Shown here piece after piece: positions 1-11,870 of a DNA stretch of 64,000 bases. The stretch's first letter is position 1, and each line of letters begins with the position of its first letter. Both the position numbers and the translations under genes were made by a program. A model generated the notes under the pieces. That model was not told the DNA's origin. It did no database searches and worked only from the letters and a program-made list of their open reading frames with translations. The stretch comes from Ptychodera flava (Eukaryota; Hemichordata; Enteropneusta; Ptychoderidae), in assembly GCF_041260155.1 (NCBI RefSeq), contig NC_091931.1, positions 48,989,433-49,053,432 of the forward strand, written 5' to 3'.

Positions 1-382
1 AGGTGCGTGTGGGTTTGTCAGAACCGGCATCATAATACGAAATTGATTTCGCATAAGAACTTTCGTTTTTTGGGGGAGGGGGTTTCAAGTACAACGATGG
101 AATTACGGCGTTTCTTGTGCGTCAGCTTTCACAATCGACGGCCCCTCATAAGAATACACACAACACACATGTCAAGATTCGAAACAAACATGCAAATATG
201 TTACATTTGTGGATATAGGTCAACGTGTCTGTATGTGACTGCGTCGTTTCAGCATCGGACAGTCACATCATTCACACAAATACGCATTTTGCTTATAAGG
301 TCGCGCTGATAGTCTACGATGTAAACACGGATCTTTGTCAGGTCTTTCGTCACTTCGATAAAATGTAAAGGCATACACCCAC
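1..382 (-). other. Intron 1 of gene A (partial)
   Basis: The sequence downstream of the exon 1 donor of gene A on the minus strand. No second exon with the expected VTGLG or YVILL-type motif is seen before the window edge. Confidence 0.6.
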
Positions 383-635
383 CTCTCAACACGCAGTAAA
401 ACTCGAACAGGGCGTCGTAGACACCGGGCCAGGCAAGAGGATGTTCTTCTATGGGTGTTAAATCGATTACCTTTCCATAAGCGATGATGTCTGCCTGGGC
501 GGCCCGTCGAAGAAAGCTTTGAGGTCTCCAGGTATCAACCAGGCTGCACGCCAGTACGGCGGTGTGTTTCGTGACCGTAAAACTCAAGGCAACCAAAGTC
601 GACATAAATAGTACGGAACAGCGTGAACAATACAT
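383..635 (-). CDS. CCDC3-like secreted protein, first exon (gene A, cut by window edge)
   Basis: First coding exon of a minus-strand gene; the rest lies left of the window. From the ATG at 635 it encodes about 84 residues: a signal peptide (MYCSRCSVLFMSTLVALSF..., cleavage near the Ala-Cys before SLVDTW), then the start of a CCDC3/favine-like extracellular domain with the family landmarks W-x-P/S, ADIIAYGKVIDL and YDALFEFYCVLRG. The next ATG upstream (716) would put a basic stretch before the signal peptide, so 635 is preferred; the paralogue B starts at the same point. The donor AGAG|GTGGGT follows at 382 and leaves a phase-1 intron, exactly as in genes B, C and D. Family assignment rests on remembered CCDC3 sequence (CxxPxxW, IVYA, YxAEVExxC); function is inferred as secreted or surface-attached. 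It could also be called an uncharacterised CCDC3-domain protein. Confidence 0.72.
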
Positions 636-1833
636 GTTTTCACCTTGACGCTTTGTGCGAGTTCGCTTGCCGTGTGATGAAAGACGCCGTATGAACAAAG
701 GTTGTAACTTGTACACGGCTTCTGCGGGTTCACCTTGGTAGTTGTCCGAGATTTTACAAATCCCCTCTATGGTGAGATTGTTATCTTCCTGAGTATCAGC
801 ACATATGACGTCTCTCCAAGGTTTTTGGTGTTCTATCGTGCGTTGAAAGGTTTACATTCATGACGTCGTGTGTACGCGACGTGCTAGCTATTGTCGTTTC
901 GATGGTAGCGTACGTCAGAGCGCCACTATATTGTGTACCCAGTGAGTATTCACCGTGTTTGAGGGCGCTGTTATAAAACTGCATAGAAGGCTGCACACCT
1001 GTAGGGAAGACGTCAAAAGTTCAATGCAAAATAAAAACTTACATCCCTAAGTTCCCCCAAACCCCCAACCACCCATCCCCTAGAAACTTGATTTACAATA
1101 TTGAACATTGCCGAAACCAGGTCACAACAAACAACGTGTAAAATGTCAACACGTGCACCAGAAATTAGCAAAATATGATTATAAATTCTGAGTGCAACAG
1201 AGGCCAACAGCTTACATTGTTTACGCTATGCTTACGCTAACTAGGGAAGGGTGCATGTGTTTAAAAACCCCTCTGGCTTCGACATGAAAATGCGCATTTC
1301 TGCTGCTTTTTTAAAAAAAAAACATTCATTCCCTCGGCAATTCACCTTAAATCGATTTAATGGATAGAAACTTTTTAGGTCATCCCCTCCCCACCAAAAG
1401 TATCCGACATTGAACTTTTTACGTCGCCCGTAAAGAAAGGTTGAAAACATAGATTGATGCCAAAACCAAATCATTCTACCAAGAAGTTATCCAATTGGTC
1501 AGAAACAGCTGAGTACTAGTATGTGAAATACGATTGCATGCGAGATCAACAGATCTGAGATTGTGAATAATGACAAGTATTAGGCCTACATGTAGGTACT
1601 AAGTGGTTCGCGCATAACTGGAGGCAGGTCCCGAAGGCTACTAAGGTATCGTTGCGTTAGGAGTTGGGGGGGGGGGTCGTTAGGAGTTTGGGGAGGGGGG
1701 TAGTCTACAAATCTGTTCCTTAAGACAGGTGTTCGAATTCGTGGGAGCTTTTATGGGGGTAGACCTTTTCTCGGGTTTTTAATTTTAATTTAGATAATCT
1801 TTAACTTACAACACAGGTAAAATATATATTATT
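636..1833. other. 5' flank of gene A; no gene seen
   Basis: Upstream of gene A. Positions about 807-866 match the corresponding flank of gene B (see 9767-9822). The remainder has G-runs (1660s-1690s) and no open frame that resembles a protein. Confidence 0.5.
807..866 (-). promoter_or_regulatory. 5' block shared with gene B
   Basis: About 60 bases lying 172-231 bases upstream of the gene A start codon closely match 9767-9822, which lies 189-244 bases upstream of the gene B start codon. Shared landmarks are GACGT.TCTCCAA, TTTTGGTGTTCTA and a following CAAAGGTT/GAAAGGTT. It may be promoter or 5' UTR carried along in the duplication; no transcription start is visible. Confidence 0.4.
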
Positions 1834-2165
1834 TTAAAGGGACAAAAGTCGGCCATTTTTCTTGAATTTTGTTTGATACGAGATACTACTTGTTTTGTTT
1901 GATATGTTTAAAGATACCGAATGAATGGGTGACCATGCATATATTCAACCCTGGTTTTAACACGATAGATGAAACTATCGCGAAAATGAATTAATGGTCA
2001 TGACCATTAATTCATTTTCGCGATGGTTTCATTTAATTTGTCTAAAACCGGGGTTGAATATATGCATGGTCACCCATTTACTCAGTCTTTCAACATGTCA
2101 AACAATATAAGAAGTATCTTGCATCAAATAAAATTCATGAAAAATGGCCGACTTTGTCGTTTTAA
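1834..2165. mobile_element. Palindromic TTAA-bounded MITE (332 bp)
   Basis: Almost the whole segment is one inverted repeat centred near 2001 (GGTCATGACC). The arms hold ATATTCAACC / GGTTGAATAT, GGTGACCATGCATA / TATGCATGGTCACC and GTCGGCCATTTTTC / GAAAAATGGCCGAC. The outer ends are TTAAAGGGACAAAAGTCGG and its complement, bounded by TTAA at 1834-1837 and 2162-2165. No coding capacity, so a non-autonomous DNA transposon. Confidence 0.75.
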
Positions 2166-4897
2166 GGCCACCGGCAAAATTGAAATTTCTAGGTCCGAAC
2201 AAAAACGGGATTTGGTTTGCAATGATTAAAATTGCATAGCCTTTCAAGGCCAGAGATATCATTTAAAGACTAAATCATACAATCCGATTCAAAAGTTTTC
2301 AAGATCCGCTGATATTTAGTTTGTAATGCGATGAGAGCTTTAAATTGCTATCACGTCACGTCACATCAAATCACAACCAATTCAAGGCCGACAATGTTAT
2401 TAAAAATCAATTCACGTACTCGTCCCAAAATATACAAAACATAAAAAACTAGGTTTTAACGAGAGCATACGACCTCAGACATAAAACACTTAAATGTAAA
2501 ACATCGGTAACACACAAATAATCCTAATTACCCGTTCTTAAATTTCAAAAGCTGGCAATTTTACAAAAAATAAGTTGTGCACTCCATGAATCCGGCACGA
2601 CTAAGTCGCAAGTTCAGTATTCGGCAAATTTTTAACATTTTTCAACATCCCCCAGATCTTTACTCTGATCGTCAGCCAAGTGTACAAATACGATATTAGT
2701 TTAGATATGTTTTATACATAATGCTACTCTATTGTATGCTCATTGGCGATCTTTCGACAAAATCGTCTCATTTCAGTGCTAGTTAGTTGTATGAAATATC
2801 ACACGTTGAACCAGGGTCCTCTTCTATCTACATGTCATATTATATTAATATTAAAACAACACATAACATTGTCATTTTCATCGGAAGCTCTCCGAAAACT
2901 GGATGAAAGTTGAAAAGATATTCTTTCTTCTATCAAGTCAATTCATTCGGCATAAATATATCAATCGAAACCTTCTTGTTTTTGTGAAATTTCCGCACTC
3001 CAATATTTTTCCATCATTTGTCACGTGATATCTATCACTACGAGGTACAGTACGACGACTTCTCTCGAAACTACTGCTGATTTCGATCGCGAGCATTTAC
3101 AGCACCCGTATTTCGTTGGAAAAGAAAATGAAATTGAATATATTAAAGTGCGGCACTGTAACAACATGATCAGTCGGATTCATATGAGTGAATTTCAAAA
3201 AAGTGTCCCAGTATATTAATTTAACCAAGCCATGCCGACTTCAAAAGAACAGCAGGGCATCATAAGGCAGGCGTGACTAAGCCATTGTTTACTGGAACCT
3301 ATCAGTCTTCCATGACTCGAAAATTTTCAAGGGAATGAAAGTTGATGAGTCAAGTAAACATAAAAGGATGCCACTCATCGTGTCGATTTCTAAAGTGGAC
3401 GTCGCTTGCCTGCTTCAGGTATTTTCGATTGTTAAGCTGCCGCCCCCAAGGAGCTACACTGTTTGTCCGCAGCAAAACATACCAGGGATATTGTATGAGG
3501 TCATCATCAATGTGTTCATGGACCTTGTACGATTGTAGCGGAGATCGGAACAGTTCAATCTACCAATCGAAACATCTTGCAGAATAAAGGCTAACAAATT
3601 GATGGAATCTTCGTCAATGGAAGTTCAGCAGAATCGAAAGCCGCAGCAGACATTGACATTCCTGAAAACGGCGGTCAGGTCATACATGCACATGATGAAT
3701 AATGGCCGACGGAAAACGGCGACTTTCGGTCGTTTACGGAGTTACCGATAGGGATCCTCAGGGCAAATTCTGAAGGCAGTGCGGAATTTATTGGTGGAAA
3801 GGGGATACTTTGGAGAGTTTGTATTGGAGAGAGAGGGCCTTGGTTTATTTTCTAGGGGGTTTCCGTCTTCGTAGAAATGAGAACAAATCGGTGGGAAGAG
3901 AGATATTTTCAAATCGTATAGTAGTAGGATCATTTGCAAACAGCTTTCATTTCCCCGTCAAACTTTGATTTTGCTACAAATGCTTGAATGTAGTATATGT
4001 ATGCGTAGAACACCTCGTCTCATTCCGTAGGAATCAAATGATTGGATGCCCTTATAGGATAGGGTTTTACCGCCCTTCAGGAAACTGTACCCCGTTTTGA
4101 GTAGACATTTCTATCCACTTCTTGTGACGACAACACAGCCAAATCCTGACGACTAGACAAGCAAGATCTGACCAACACCCATACCAGTTCTGAACCTCAT
4201 AAAACTTCTAGCGACACGTACCCATAGCCATGTATGCATGTTTAAATGATGAAAAGCAGAAAACTTTAAGCAACCGCTAAGATAGTTTACGATGACTAGA
4301 AATTGTAAACCCTCTAGCTCATAAAATGCTTCATTAAATTGATCTCCATCTGCTCTAAAACATTCTCTGCACAGCGACAAATTATACTTCAAATATAATG
4401 TTACTTGGAATTGTGACAAAATATGCATTAAAACGCTCGATCTATACCTCACGTCCTCAAAAACTCTCTTCTTCACCATCACGGACACAGAAATTAGGTC
4501 ACCGGGGCGGGAGTGTCACTGGACCAAGAACTTTGCGCGCACACTTTATTTACGACTCTGTCTGTATGTAGCACTAACAAAATGTTATATAAAGCCAGAG
4601 GAAGTCCAGAGATAAATCTACGAACACATCTTACAATAACAATCAATATAGTTTCTACACATCACCAATTGCAAGCCAGAAGGCGTCCGAGTGTTTGTTC
4701 CCGAGAATCGTCGAAAAATGAATACATGTTACATAGGTTGTCTATTGTCCTTCGCTGCTCTCACGGACAATGCCGACTTTTCGAAGATTGAATGGCATAA
4801 CACAGTCAATGATAATTTCCTTGCTGAAAATCGGAAGGATTTTCTTTTCCTTAAAGACGACGCTTGTACATGGCATTCGTTTCTCTCCCGATACAGA
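2166..4897. other. Intergenic; no gene recognised
   Basis: Short open frames are present on both strands (for example 4488-4153 on minus, 111 codons), but none shows a recognisable motif, splice-site pair or paralogue in the window. The stretch lies between the 3' end of gene B and the 5' end of gene A. Confidence 0.5.
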
Positions 4898-4947
4898 AGA
4901 TGATGATGGTGGTGGTGGTGGTGGTGGTGGTGGTGGTGGTGATGATC

Positions 4948-5003
<56 letters not shown>

Positions 5004-5034
5004 AGTGGTGGTGATGATGATGATGATGATGATG

Positions 5035-5083
<49 letters not shown>
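4898..5083. repeat. Compound microsatellite (GGT)n/(GAT)n/(GA)n
   Basis: Blocks of GGT, GAT, GGT and GAT triplets are followed from about 5037 by an uninterrupted GA dinucleotide run. Open frames across it encode poly-Gly/Asp, Ile/Thr or Ser and are artefacts of the repeat. Confidence 0.95.
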
Positions 5084-5088
<5 letters not shown>

Positions 5089-6284
5089 ACATACACAATA
5101 TAGCCATTATAACATAATGATGATAACTTAATGAGCTGATTGTGAATCCTAGATTTATTGAATGAACCGTCAACTTGAAATAAAAATTTGGATGACACGG
5201 TAGAGTCTAAATCTAACGGTACCACTAACAGTTATGCTTCTCGTACACACGTTTTCAAAACGCAAGTTTTCATTTATGCGACTTTTTGTTCTAAACCTGT
5301 AACCTACAAGGGCTTATTTAGTACTGTTTATAAAATATTTATTCCTTGTTAAATTACATTACAACTATTAAATTTAGCAAAAGAAAACTCCATAAGGCCA
5401 TAAGGTCCTTAGATTTTTGAAAAACCTACCAGCCAGCCAGGGAAAAGAACAAACAGAGAGAAAAAACACAAGTGTATTAACACAACTTCATTTTTTATTT
5501 GGTTTCTTTTGGAAAAATAATTTATCATTTGTAATAGTGTTAACATTGTGTTTGTTTTCTTAATTTTCTCTGAAAACCTACCAGCAAGCGGACGGCAAAC
5601 AAAAAAATTTATTTATAGCGCCTAATGTTCAAATTAAGTTAAACGGTAAAAAAGTGAATATCAACGATGTAGACGTATAGTACTTCTAAAATAAGTTGCC
5701 TATATTTTGATATGTTCATTGTGTTCTTTACATTGTAACGATCCCTCCTATCCCTGCAATACTTGTGGCGTTTTCAAAGAAGTCCGTGGCTTACAAGTCT
5801 GGCCGAAATTCTACAAAACTAGTCGTATGAATACCCTGACAAATGTCCTGTAACATCATGTTTACTCAGCTTTTGTGTACGTGTAACGGACCTGTTCGTT
5901 TCATCAGTCGGTGATATTTCAAGGCTATAGGAAGCATTTTGTGGAAGAAAACTCTATTTATATGAGTACAACAAATTGACTAGGAATTCTGCCGCGCGGA
6001 GGCGCAAATCAGCTGCAACTTTGTCCGATACATTATCAAACATACCTGACAGTATTATCTTGTTCTGTTCCAAAAATCATAACGAAACTTGTACGGCATG
6101 TATGTGTAGAAGGTCCCGGGGTGTTAATGTTTACAGATTACTTTTTTCACGTGTTAGAATTCAGCATTCCTCAATTTTATCTGTCCCCTTGCATAATGCA
6201 ATGTGTTCGTAGGCTTAGCAGATTATATTTCCAACAAGCTTGAACGAAGAGAATCATATACTGTTTGCTTGATAGAACAAGAAT
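5084..6284. other. Intergenic, 3' of gene B; no gene seen
   Basis: AT-rich. It contains two similar phrases, AAAACCTACCAGCCAGC (near 5420) and AAAACCTACCAGCAAGC (near 5573), about 150 bases apart, suggesting a diverged tandem duplication. Nothing else is identifiable. Confidence 0.4.
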
Positions 6285-6682
6285 TTAATACCAGCAAATG
6301 TCCTGCAAGATCACGGGACCCAGAAACAGGGACATCAGAGCGAGAAAGCTAGTTGTGAGTATGGCATTACCCGAGGAAATACCCGAGTAGCAGGGTGCAT
6401 CTGTGCTGTAGCTCAATGATTTAGACAGAGTCACGTTACTAGGGCAAACACCCGTTCCCTTGGGAGCAATGGTGTCGACGTCACAAAGGACAGACAGGTC
6501 GTCCCAGATCTCCCAAGTATCCGGAAAGGCGGCAGATTGAGTGTTGATTTCGTGGGGAAAAAGATCGTCGTCCCGCCATTTCAACAGAATGACGTAGTCA
6601 TTACCTTTCTCTACGATGGTACGTGAGCATGATGTCAACTTGCCCATGTCTCTCACTGTTGCTATGCGGTGTATGACTCTCT
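6285..6682 (-). CDS. Gene B, terminal exon
   Basis: Acceptor CTTTGTAG at 6690-6683, entering in phase 1; stop TAA at 6287-6285. It encodes the second half of the CCDC3-like domain, with Cys residues aligned to gene D (LCDV/LCDL, VCPSN/ACPAD, PCYSG/NCYRS). Confidence 0.7.
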
Positions 6683-7846
6683 CTACAAAGATATAAAGGA
6701 ATATGAAAAAAGAAAAAACTGAACCGGTGGAACAATATGGTGAAAATTCGATGTACTGAAAGACCTACAACGGAAGGTTTTAGTTATGATGCTTAAAGGG
6801 ATACAGTCGTCGGAACTGCGCTCAAAGGTCGTATGGGACCCATACAACCAATATAAACACTGTATCCAAGGTACGATGGTGATTGATGAAAGTTAGAACA
6901 TGTCTGTCATAATTTACATCGTATAATTTAAATGTTGCAGCTATGATAATGAGGTGCATTTAGATACCGTTCACGAAATATATTGTTTGTAAACAAGAAA
7001 CTCGCACAGGCGCAGTTCCGAAGACTGTTTCGCTTTAAATGTATTCATATGTATTAAATTTGCTGCTCAATGCGATACAACATATGAATTTAAATTATAC
7101 GATCGAGGTGTTACATCTGTATACTACATGTTGGCATGTTCACCATTTCAGGAGCGGAAATTTCGTGATGGATTCCGTGTAAAGACCAATATTTCTCTTA
7201 TTCAGAATGAATGAATGAATGAACGAACGAATGTATGCTTGTATATATGTGTGTATGTATGTATGTATGTATGTATGTATGTATGTATGTATGTATGTAT
7301 GTATGTATGTATGTATGTATGTATGTATGTATGTATGTATGTGTCTATGTATGTATGTATGTATGTATGTATGTATGTATGTATGTATGTATGTATGTAT
7401 GTGTATATGTATTATGCATGTATGTATGTATGTGTGTATGTGTATGTGTGTATGTATGTATGTATTATGTATGTGTGTATTTATCTATCTACGTATCTAC
7501 GTATGTATACTGTGTGTGCATGTGTGTATGTATGTGTATGTATCTATCCATATTTATCTACGCATCTATGTATGTATGTGTGTATGTGTATATAATGTAT
7601 GTATGCATGATGCAGAAAGATATATAGAAAGACATGAAAATTTTCGTTGTTTATGAATTCTGTATGTCGAACAATCTCAACAGTTGCGATCAGTCAAAGC
7701 AGTGTTATGTTCACCGTACCAACATGTTTTGTACATCATGACCATACCAACGTCACCCGTTTTGGTTTACACTAACTCACCGCGTTTCAAATTTCAATCT
7801 CAAGTTGGAAGTTTGCAGAGTTTGCCGTACGTTGCTGTATCTTGCC

Positions 7847-7899
<53 letters not shown>

Positions 7900-9578
7900 A
7901 GAATTAACGGGGGTTTGAAGTTAGGTTGAATTTTCTATCGCTAATTGTATCTTTACAAAACCCTGCTACAATATTAATTGTCTCTATAAAATTGGTATAT
8001 TCCTAGTCTTGGGACTGCGGTTTATTAAGTCTGTTTACAGAAATATTTCTCGAGACACATAATATAATACGTATCTAATATTTACAACGGGTTAAAGTCA
8101 AGTGAAGCCTCTACTGCTTCATTTCCATTGTCATTGTGTAAATCAAAGATTTCATTGCTTGCTTGCTCTTAACAAATATTATATTGTATTGTATGTCCAT
8201 TGGTCAGCTTTTGTTCCGCTTTTTTGTTATAGGTTGAAAGTAAAATGTGAGCTGGCATTTGTTCCGCATTTTTGTTGTAGGCTGGAAGTTAAAATAATTA
8301 AGTACATAATAACAACAGCAATAATAACAACAATAATAATATTATTATTATCATTATTAATATTATTTCAGGTACTTACTGTTTACGGGCTGTACGCAAA
8401 CATGGCCACATCCATTTGGACAGCAAATTTCATTTCCCGTACAATTAGCTGAGTCAGCATTTTCACCGCATTCATCGATACATATCCCAAACTGGTCAGG
8501 GCCGACATCAGCACACCCCATTGTTGGTGATTCTGAACCCGTAACAAGAAACTGTGTTATTGTCCTTCTACCTTTCATAATTTCACTGAAATTCACGAAC
8601 TTTCCGCCATGATTGCATTGCAAAATCGTGTTTACACCATTCGATTTGATATAAAATCACTTTCCAGATACAGTGTTGAAGTTCAAATGATTGTTCAACG
8701 GTCTGTCAACGATTAAAATTTCAGCAATTTCGTTCTGTGTGAAAAAAAGTTTACGACACACTTCTTAGCAGGAATTTCGCAATTTCAAACTTTCGTTTTG
8801 GAGAGGGGGTTTGAGGTCATAAGCATTGACATCCATGTAAATGCGCGTCTTTTATCAAAGGCCATTTTAATAATACTGAACACGTAAGCTTACTGGTAGA
8901 ATGTGTGTTATGAATACATACAATGCTTAACAACCGACATTTGATACTAATGTGCAAATGCTTTGCAGTATTCTGAAGCAGATGTCGTTTGCCTATAGTT
9001 CCGTGTACACTTTGTACTACTTTACATTTCTTTCCTTATTCAGGCTTGTCATGTCATATGAAGGAATGCATCTTCACAAAAAGAACAGCAAATGTTGGTA
9101 TGTCAGCACACATATGCGCGCGAAGTAAACAAAGAATGATTTCTCTGACAGGGGAAGTGAAAATGAAATAGCTACTAGAATTCACACGTACATTTGAAAA
9201 AAAGTAACTTCAGGTGAAGTAGGGAGAAAGAAATAATGCTCCAGAATCAGTATTCCAAGCCCCCCCCCCCCCCCGGCCATCAAATGGTCCCCCCCCCCCC
9301 TATTTAATAGAACGTCAAGGCATACACCCACCTCTTAACACGCAGTAAAACTCGAACTGGGCGTCGTAGGCATCGGGCCAGGCACGAGGATGTCCTTCGA
9401 TGGGTGTTAAATCGATTACCTTTCCATAAGCGATGATGTCTGCTCTGGCCGCCCGTTGAAGGAAAGATTCGGAATGCCAATTGGCAACTTTACATGCCCC
9501 TACGGTGTGCTGTGTGATCGTTAAATGCAGAACAACAACTGACAACGTAAACACTACCGAACAGCATGAACAATACAT
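6285..9578 (-). CDS. CCDC3-like secreted protein (gene B)
   Basis: Gene on the minus strand with exons 9578-9332 and 6682-6285, plus a possible WAP cassette exon (8532-8380). Exon 1 encodes a signal peptide (MYCSCCSVVFTLSVVVLHL) and the start of the CCDC3-like domain (ADIIAYGKVIDL, YDAQFEFYCVLRG). It ends AGA G|GTGGGT, phase 1. Exon 2 follows a pyrimidine tract and TTTGTAG, and continues with NDYVILLKW, SAAFPDTWEIW, VLCDVD and VCPSN. Human CCDC3 has a comparable YFFFL...DAIFPDT stretch. Without the WAP exon the protein is about 214 residues; with it 265. The C-terminus (AILTTSFLALMSLFLGPVIL...) is hydrophobic and could be a GPI signal or membrane anchor. The second exon is 398 bases, the same as in gene D. 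No coiled coil like that of vertebrate CCDC3 is seen. Role inferred: extracellular or cell-surface protein; no enzymatic motif. Confidence 0.7.
6793..7038. mobile_element. TTAA-bounded MITE in gene B intron (246 bp)
   Basis: Terminal inverted repeats of about 25 bases (AGGGATACAGTCGTCGGAAC... and the matching ...GTTCCGAAGACTGTTTCGCT) are bounded by TTAA at 6793 and 7035. The interior is AT-rich with no coding capacity. Confidence 0.75.
7205..7600. repeat. (ATGT)n microsatellite, degenerate at both ends
   Basis: Long tetranucleotide run, purest at 7253-7400, within the gene B intron. The long cysteine/methionine/tyrosine/valine frames on it are artefacts. Confidence 0.95.
7854..7895. repeat. 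(CT)n microsatellite
   Basis: About 20 CT units in the gene B intron. Confidence 0.95.
8380..8532 (-). CDS. WAP (four-disulfide core) domain exon within gene B
   Basis: A 153-base segment with a clean acceptor (GGGTTCAG at 8540-8533) and donor (ACA|GTAAGT, GT at 8379-8378). It encodes 51 residues with eight Cys in the WAP order: C7, C18, C22, C31, C37-C38, C42, C46, including GNEICCPNGCGHVC. Entry and exit are both phase 1, so the exon is symmetric, as is usual for WAP modules, and can be included or skipped in gene B without changing frame. WAP domains are often protease inhibitors or antimicrobial; the inhibitory loop here is not diagnostic. If spliced into gene B it would interrupt the CCDC3-like domain between its two exons, so an alternative isoform or a separate small transcript is possible. 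Confidence 0.75.
9332..9578 (-). CDS. Gene B, first exon
   Basis: ATG at 9578; donor GT at 9331-9330, phase 1. It is very similar to the gene A first exon, including eight intron bases after the junction (GTGGGTGT). A poly-C tract (about 9259-9300) lies just inside the intron. Confidence 0.72.
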
Positions 9579-9766
9579 GATTTTCAGTCTCGATGCGTTG
9601 ATCCCATACGCTGGAACTATATCATATATAGTATATGAACTGATCACCTCCAACGACAGTTAAAACTATCCGTGCCTACAACCTTCGACAGGTCTCACCG
9701 AATAACATAAAAACAGAACGAAGATACACTGTGCTACGTTAAAGTGGAGACCCCCACAGCATAACT

Positions 9767-9822
9767 GACGTATCTCCAATACGTTTTGGTGTTCTAACGT
9801 ACGTCCAAAGGTTAGCCAGTGG
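9767..9822 (-). promoter_or_regulatory. 5' block shared with gene A
   Basis: Counterpart of 807-866; lies 189-244 bases upstream of the gene B start codon. See that entry. Confidence 0.4.
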
Positions 9823-10208
9823 AGGTTAGCGTCCATAACATGGTGGTGACACGAAGACTTCGACGCCGCGATAATATGCTGGTGATTTGAATGCCGCTCA
9901 AGTCCAGTATGGTCAACACTATCAACGCACTAAAAATGATGAGTATTCGCTTTGCCTGGCGGAGCTGTTGTAAATACTACAATCATCATAAGAGGCGATC
10001 ACTTCTTTAAGGTAGTCGGCAGAGTACGAGTTTGAATAAATAACACGGATCAATACTCTTGGTCTGCTAGCACTGTGAAGAATAGTCCAGCCTTTTCAAC
10101 TGCAGTAGACTGTGTAAGTCAGAGTTAATTTGACGTACGCATAACATCACGTGTTGCTTGTAGAGGGCGCCATTGAAATAATATAGTGAGAACCAGAGGG
10201 AGCGTGGA

Positions 10209-10281
10209 GCCCGGTTAGCTCAGTCGGTAGAGCGTGGGACTTTTAATCCTAAGGTCAAGGGTTCGACCCCCTTAGCGGGCG
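10209..10281 (+). tRNA. tRNA-Lys(TTT)
   Basis: A 73-base cloverleaf: acceptor GCCCGGT/AGCGGGC, D-arm GCTC...GAGC, anticodon stem TGGGA/TCCTA with anticodon TTT at 10242-10244, T-arm AAGGG/CCCTT with loop TTCGACC, discriminator G. There is no intron. One G-G mismatch lies in the acceptor stem (sixth pair). A short T-run (CCTTTT, 10286-10291) follows as a possible Pol III terminator. It is identical to the copy at 58852-58924. Confidence 0.93.
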
Positions 10282-11052
10282 CTATCCTTTTACTTGTGAT
10301 TAATAAATCAAAAAAAGTGGTGCGATATATGGTTTCTGCAGAATCATGGCCTGTGACGAAATATATTTCTTGTGTTCGCGAATTAAACAGCCGGTATGGA
10401 TGATAAGACATATCAGCCGTTGTTTACAATTCGAACACCTGACTGTTCCCAGGCTTCAAACTCTACGTTGCTTTTGTCCTATCGTTAACATTTTAAGATT
10501 TCTTGATATTAAGTTCAATTATACCTGGACATAAGCTTAAAGTTTGGGCTATGGCAGCTAGTTGGTGAATGCATTATTCGCATTTAGAAGCTATAACGTG
10601 CTTAAGGAAATTGTATGAGATTTTGCTATAGTCAGACCCTAAAATGATATAGGCCTACACGTTAGACATTTTAGGCACGTTATCCCCGACCTAAAACATG
10701 TCAAACATGCACGACTAAAATGCAAAAATGTCTGAAATAAAATGAAAACCTCCAGACTTCTGGCCATGGATGAACAGTTTATGCTAATTTTCAAGTACCT
10801 ATGCTAGAGGTTCATTTTTAGGCTGCTGCAAAATACTACCCAACCGGGTATACAATATTGCTTTCGACAACAACAGCTGACTTCTACAACAGCTGACTTG
10901 TAACTTTGACTGAAAACAAAATCATTGGCTTTTTTCTTTACCCTATTTACAAACGCAAGGTGTGCTTGAGCCAGCTCAGCGATCACCTCGATTTTCAAAT
11001 TGTTCTACGTTGACTCAGCCATCCTCAGTACCCATGTTTCTCGATCAAGCAT

Positions 11053-11128
<76 letters not shown>

Positions 11129-11870
11129 AACTTAATACATGAATAAATAAATAATTGTTCGATTCTTGTTGAGTTTGTGAATTTCACCAGTCATAACAAT
11201 ATATAACATTAAATAAAGAAAGCTGATAATATACACTCTTCATTCCCCACTTGAAATTATTGGAAAATAAAGTGAAATTTGTCGTCAAACACCACTGATT
11301 AGGTCGGCCAGGCAGGAAAAACTAACAATATGAATAAGGCCATTTTGATCAAAATCACAGATAAACACTTGATTACTCACAGACTAATTAAATGATATCC
11401 TGAAACTTAATTTAACGGCAACAACTTGAAATCATCTGTGGCGTACGTACACAGTTGAATTCCCATCCGCCTTCCCATTCAAGTGTTATGCAGAAAATAA
11501 TGTGTACGTGTTAAAGACATTACGTACAAAATCCTATAGTGATATCTGTAATGCTTCTCGTGGGAAATGCTATCACAACTGAAATTATTAAGCAGTGAAA
11601 CACACAAGGTGAAACTTCTATGTTAATTTGCAAAGGCGATCACTGGAACTCCAGGAGCCGCTTCATGGTAATAGAAAGTGAGGCGAGTATTTTGCTCGTC
11701 CGTCTAAAGCTTCAGTGTGGGAACTGATCAAAATGTGATGTCATGACGACATGCGAGCCATTGACTCTACAGGGGATCAATCGCAGTATATCTCTTTTAT
11801 AGAAATATCAACAGAATTGTATAAGAAGTGTAACGAGTGTACAGCAACAACTAAAATGTCGTGACATCGA
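10282..11870. other. Intergenic; no gene seen
   Basis: It holds a (CT)n run and AT-rich sequence between the tRNA and the first TTAA MITE copy. No protein-like frame was recognised. Confidence 0.5.
11056..11123. repeat. (CT)n microsatellite
   Basis: About 34 perfect CT units. Confidence 0.95.

Noticed and set aside
4153-4488. 111-codon minus-strand frame
   Set aside because: No motif, signal peptide, splice support or paralogue; likely chance.
4770-5225. Gly/Asp/Ser/Ile-rich frames
   Set aside because: Translation of the compound GGT/GAT/GA microsatellite.
7215-7656. Three long plus-strand frames rich in Cys, Met, Tyr and Val
   Set aside because: They are three readings of an (ATGT)n microsatellite.
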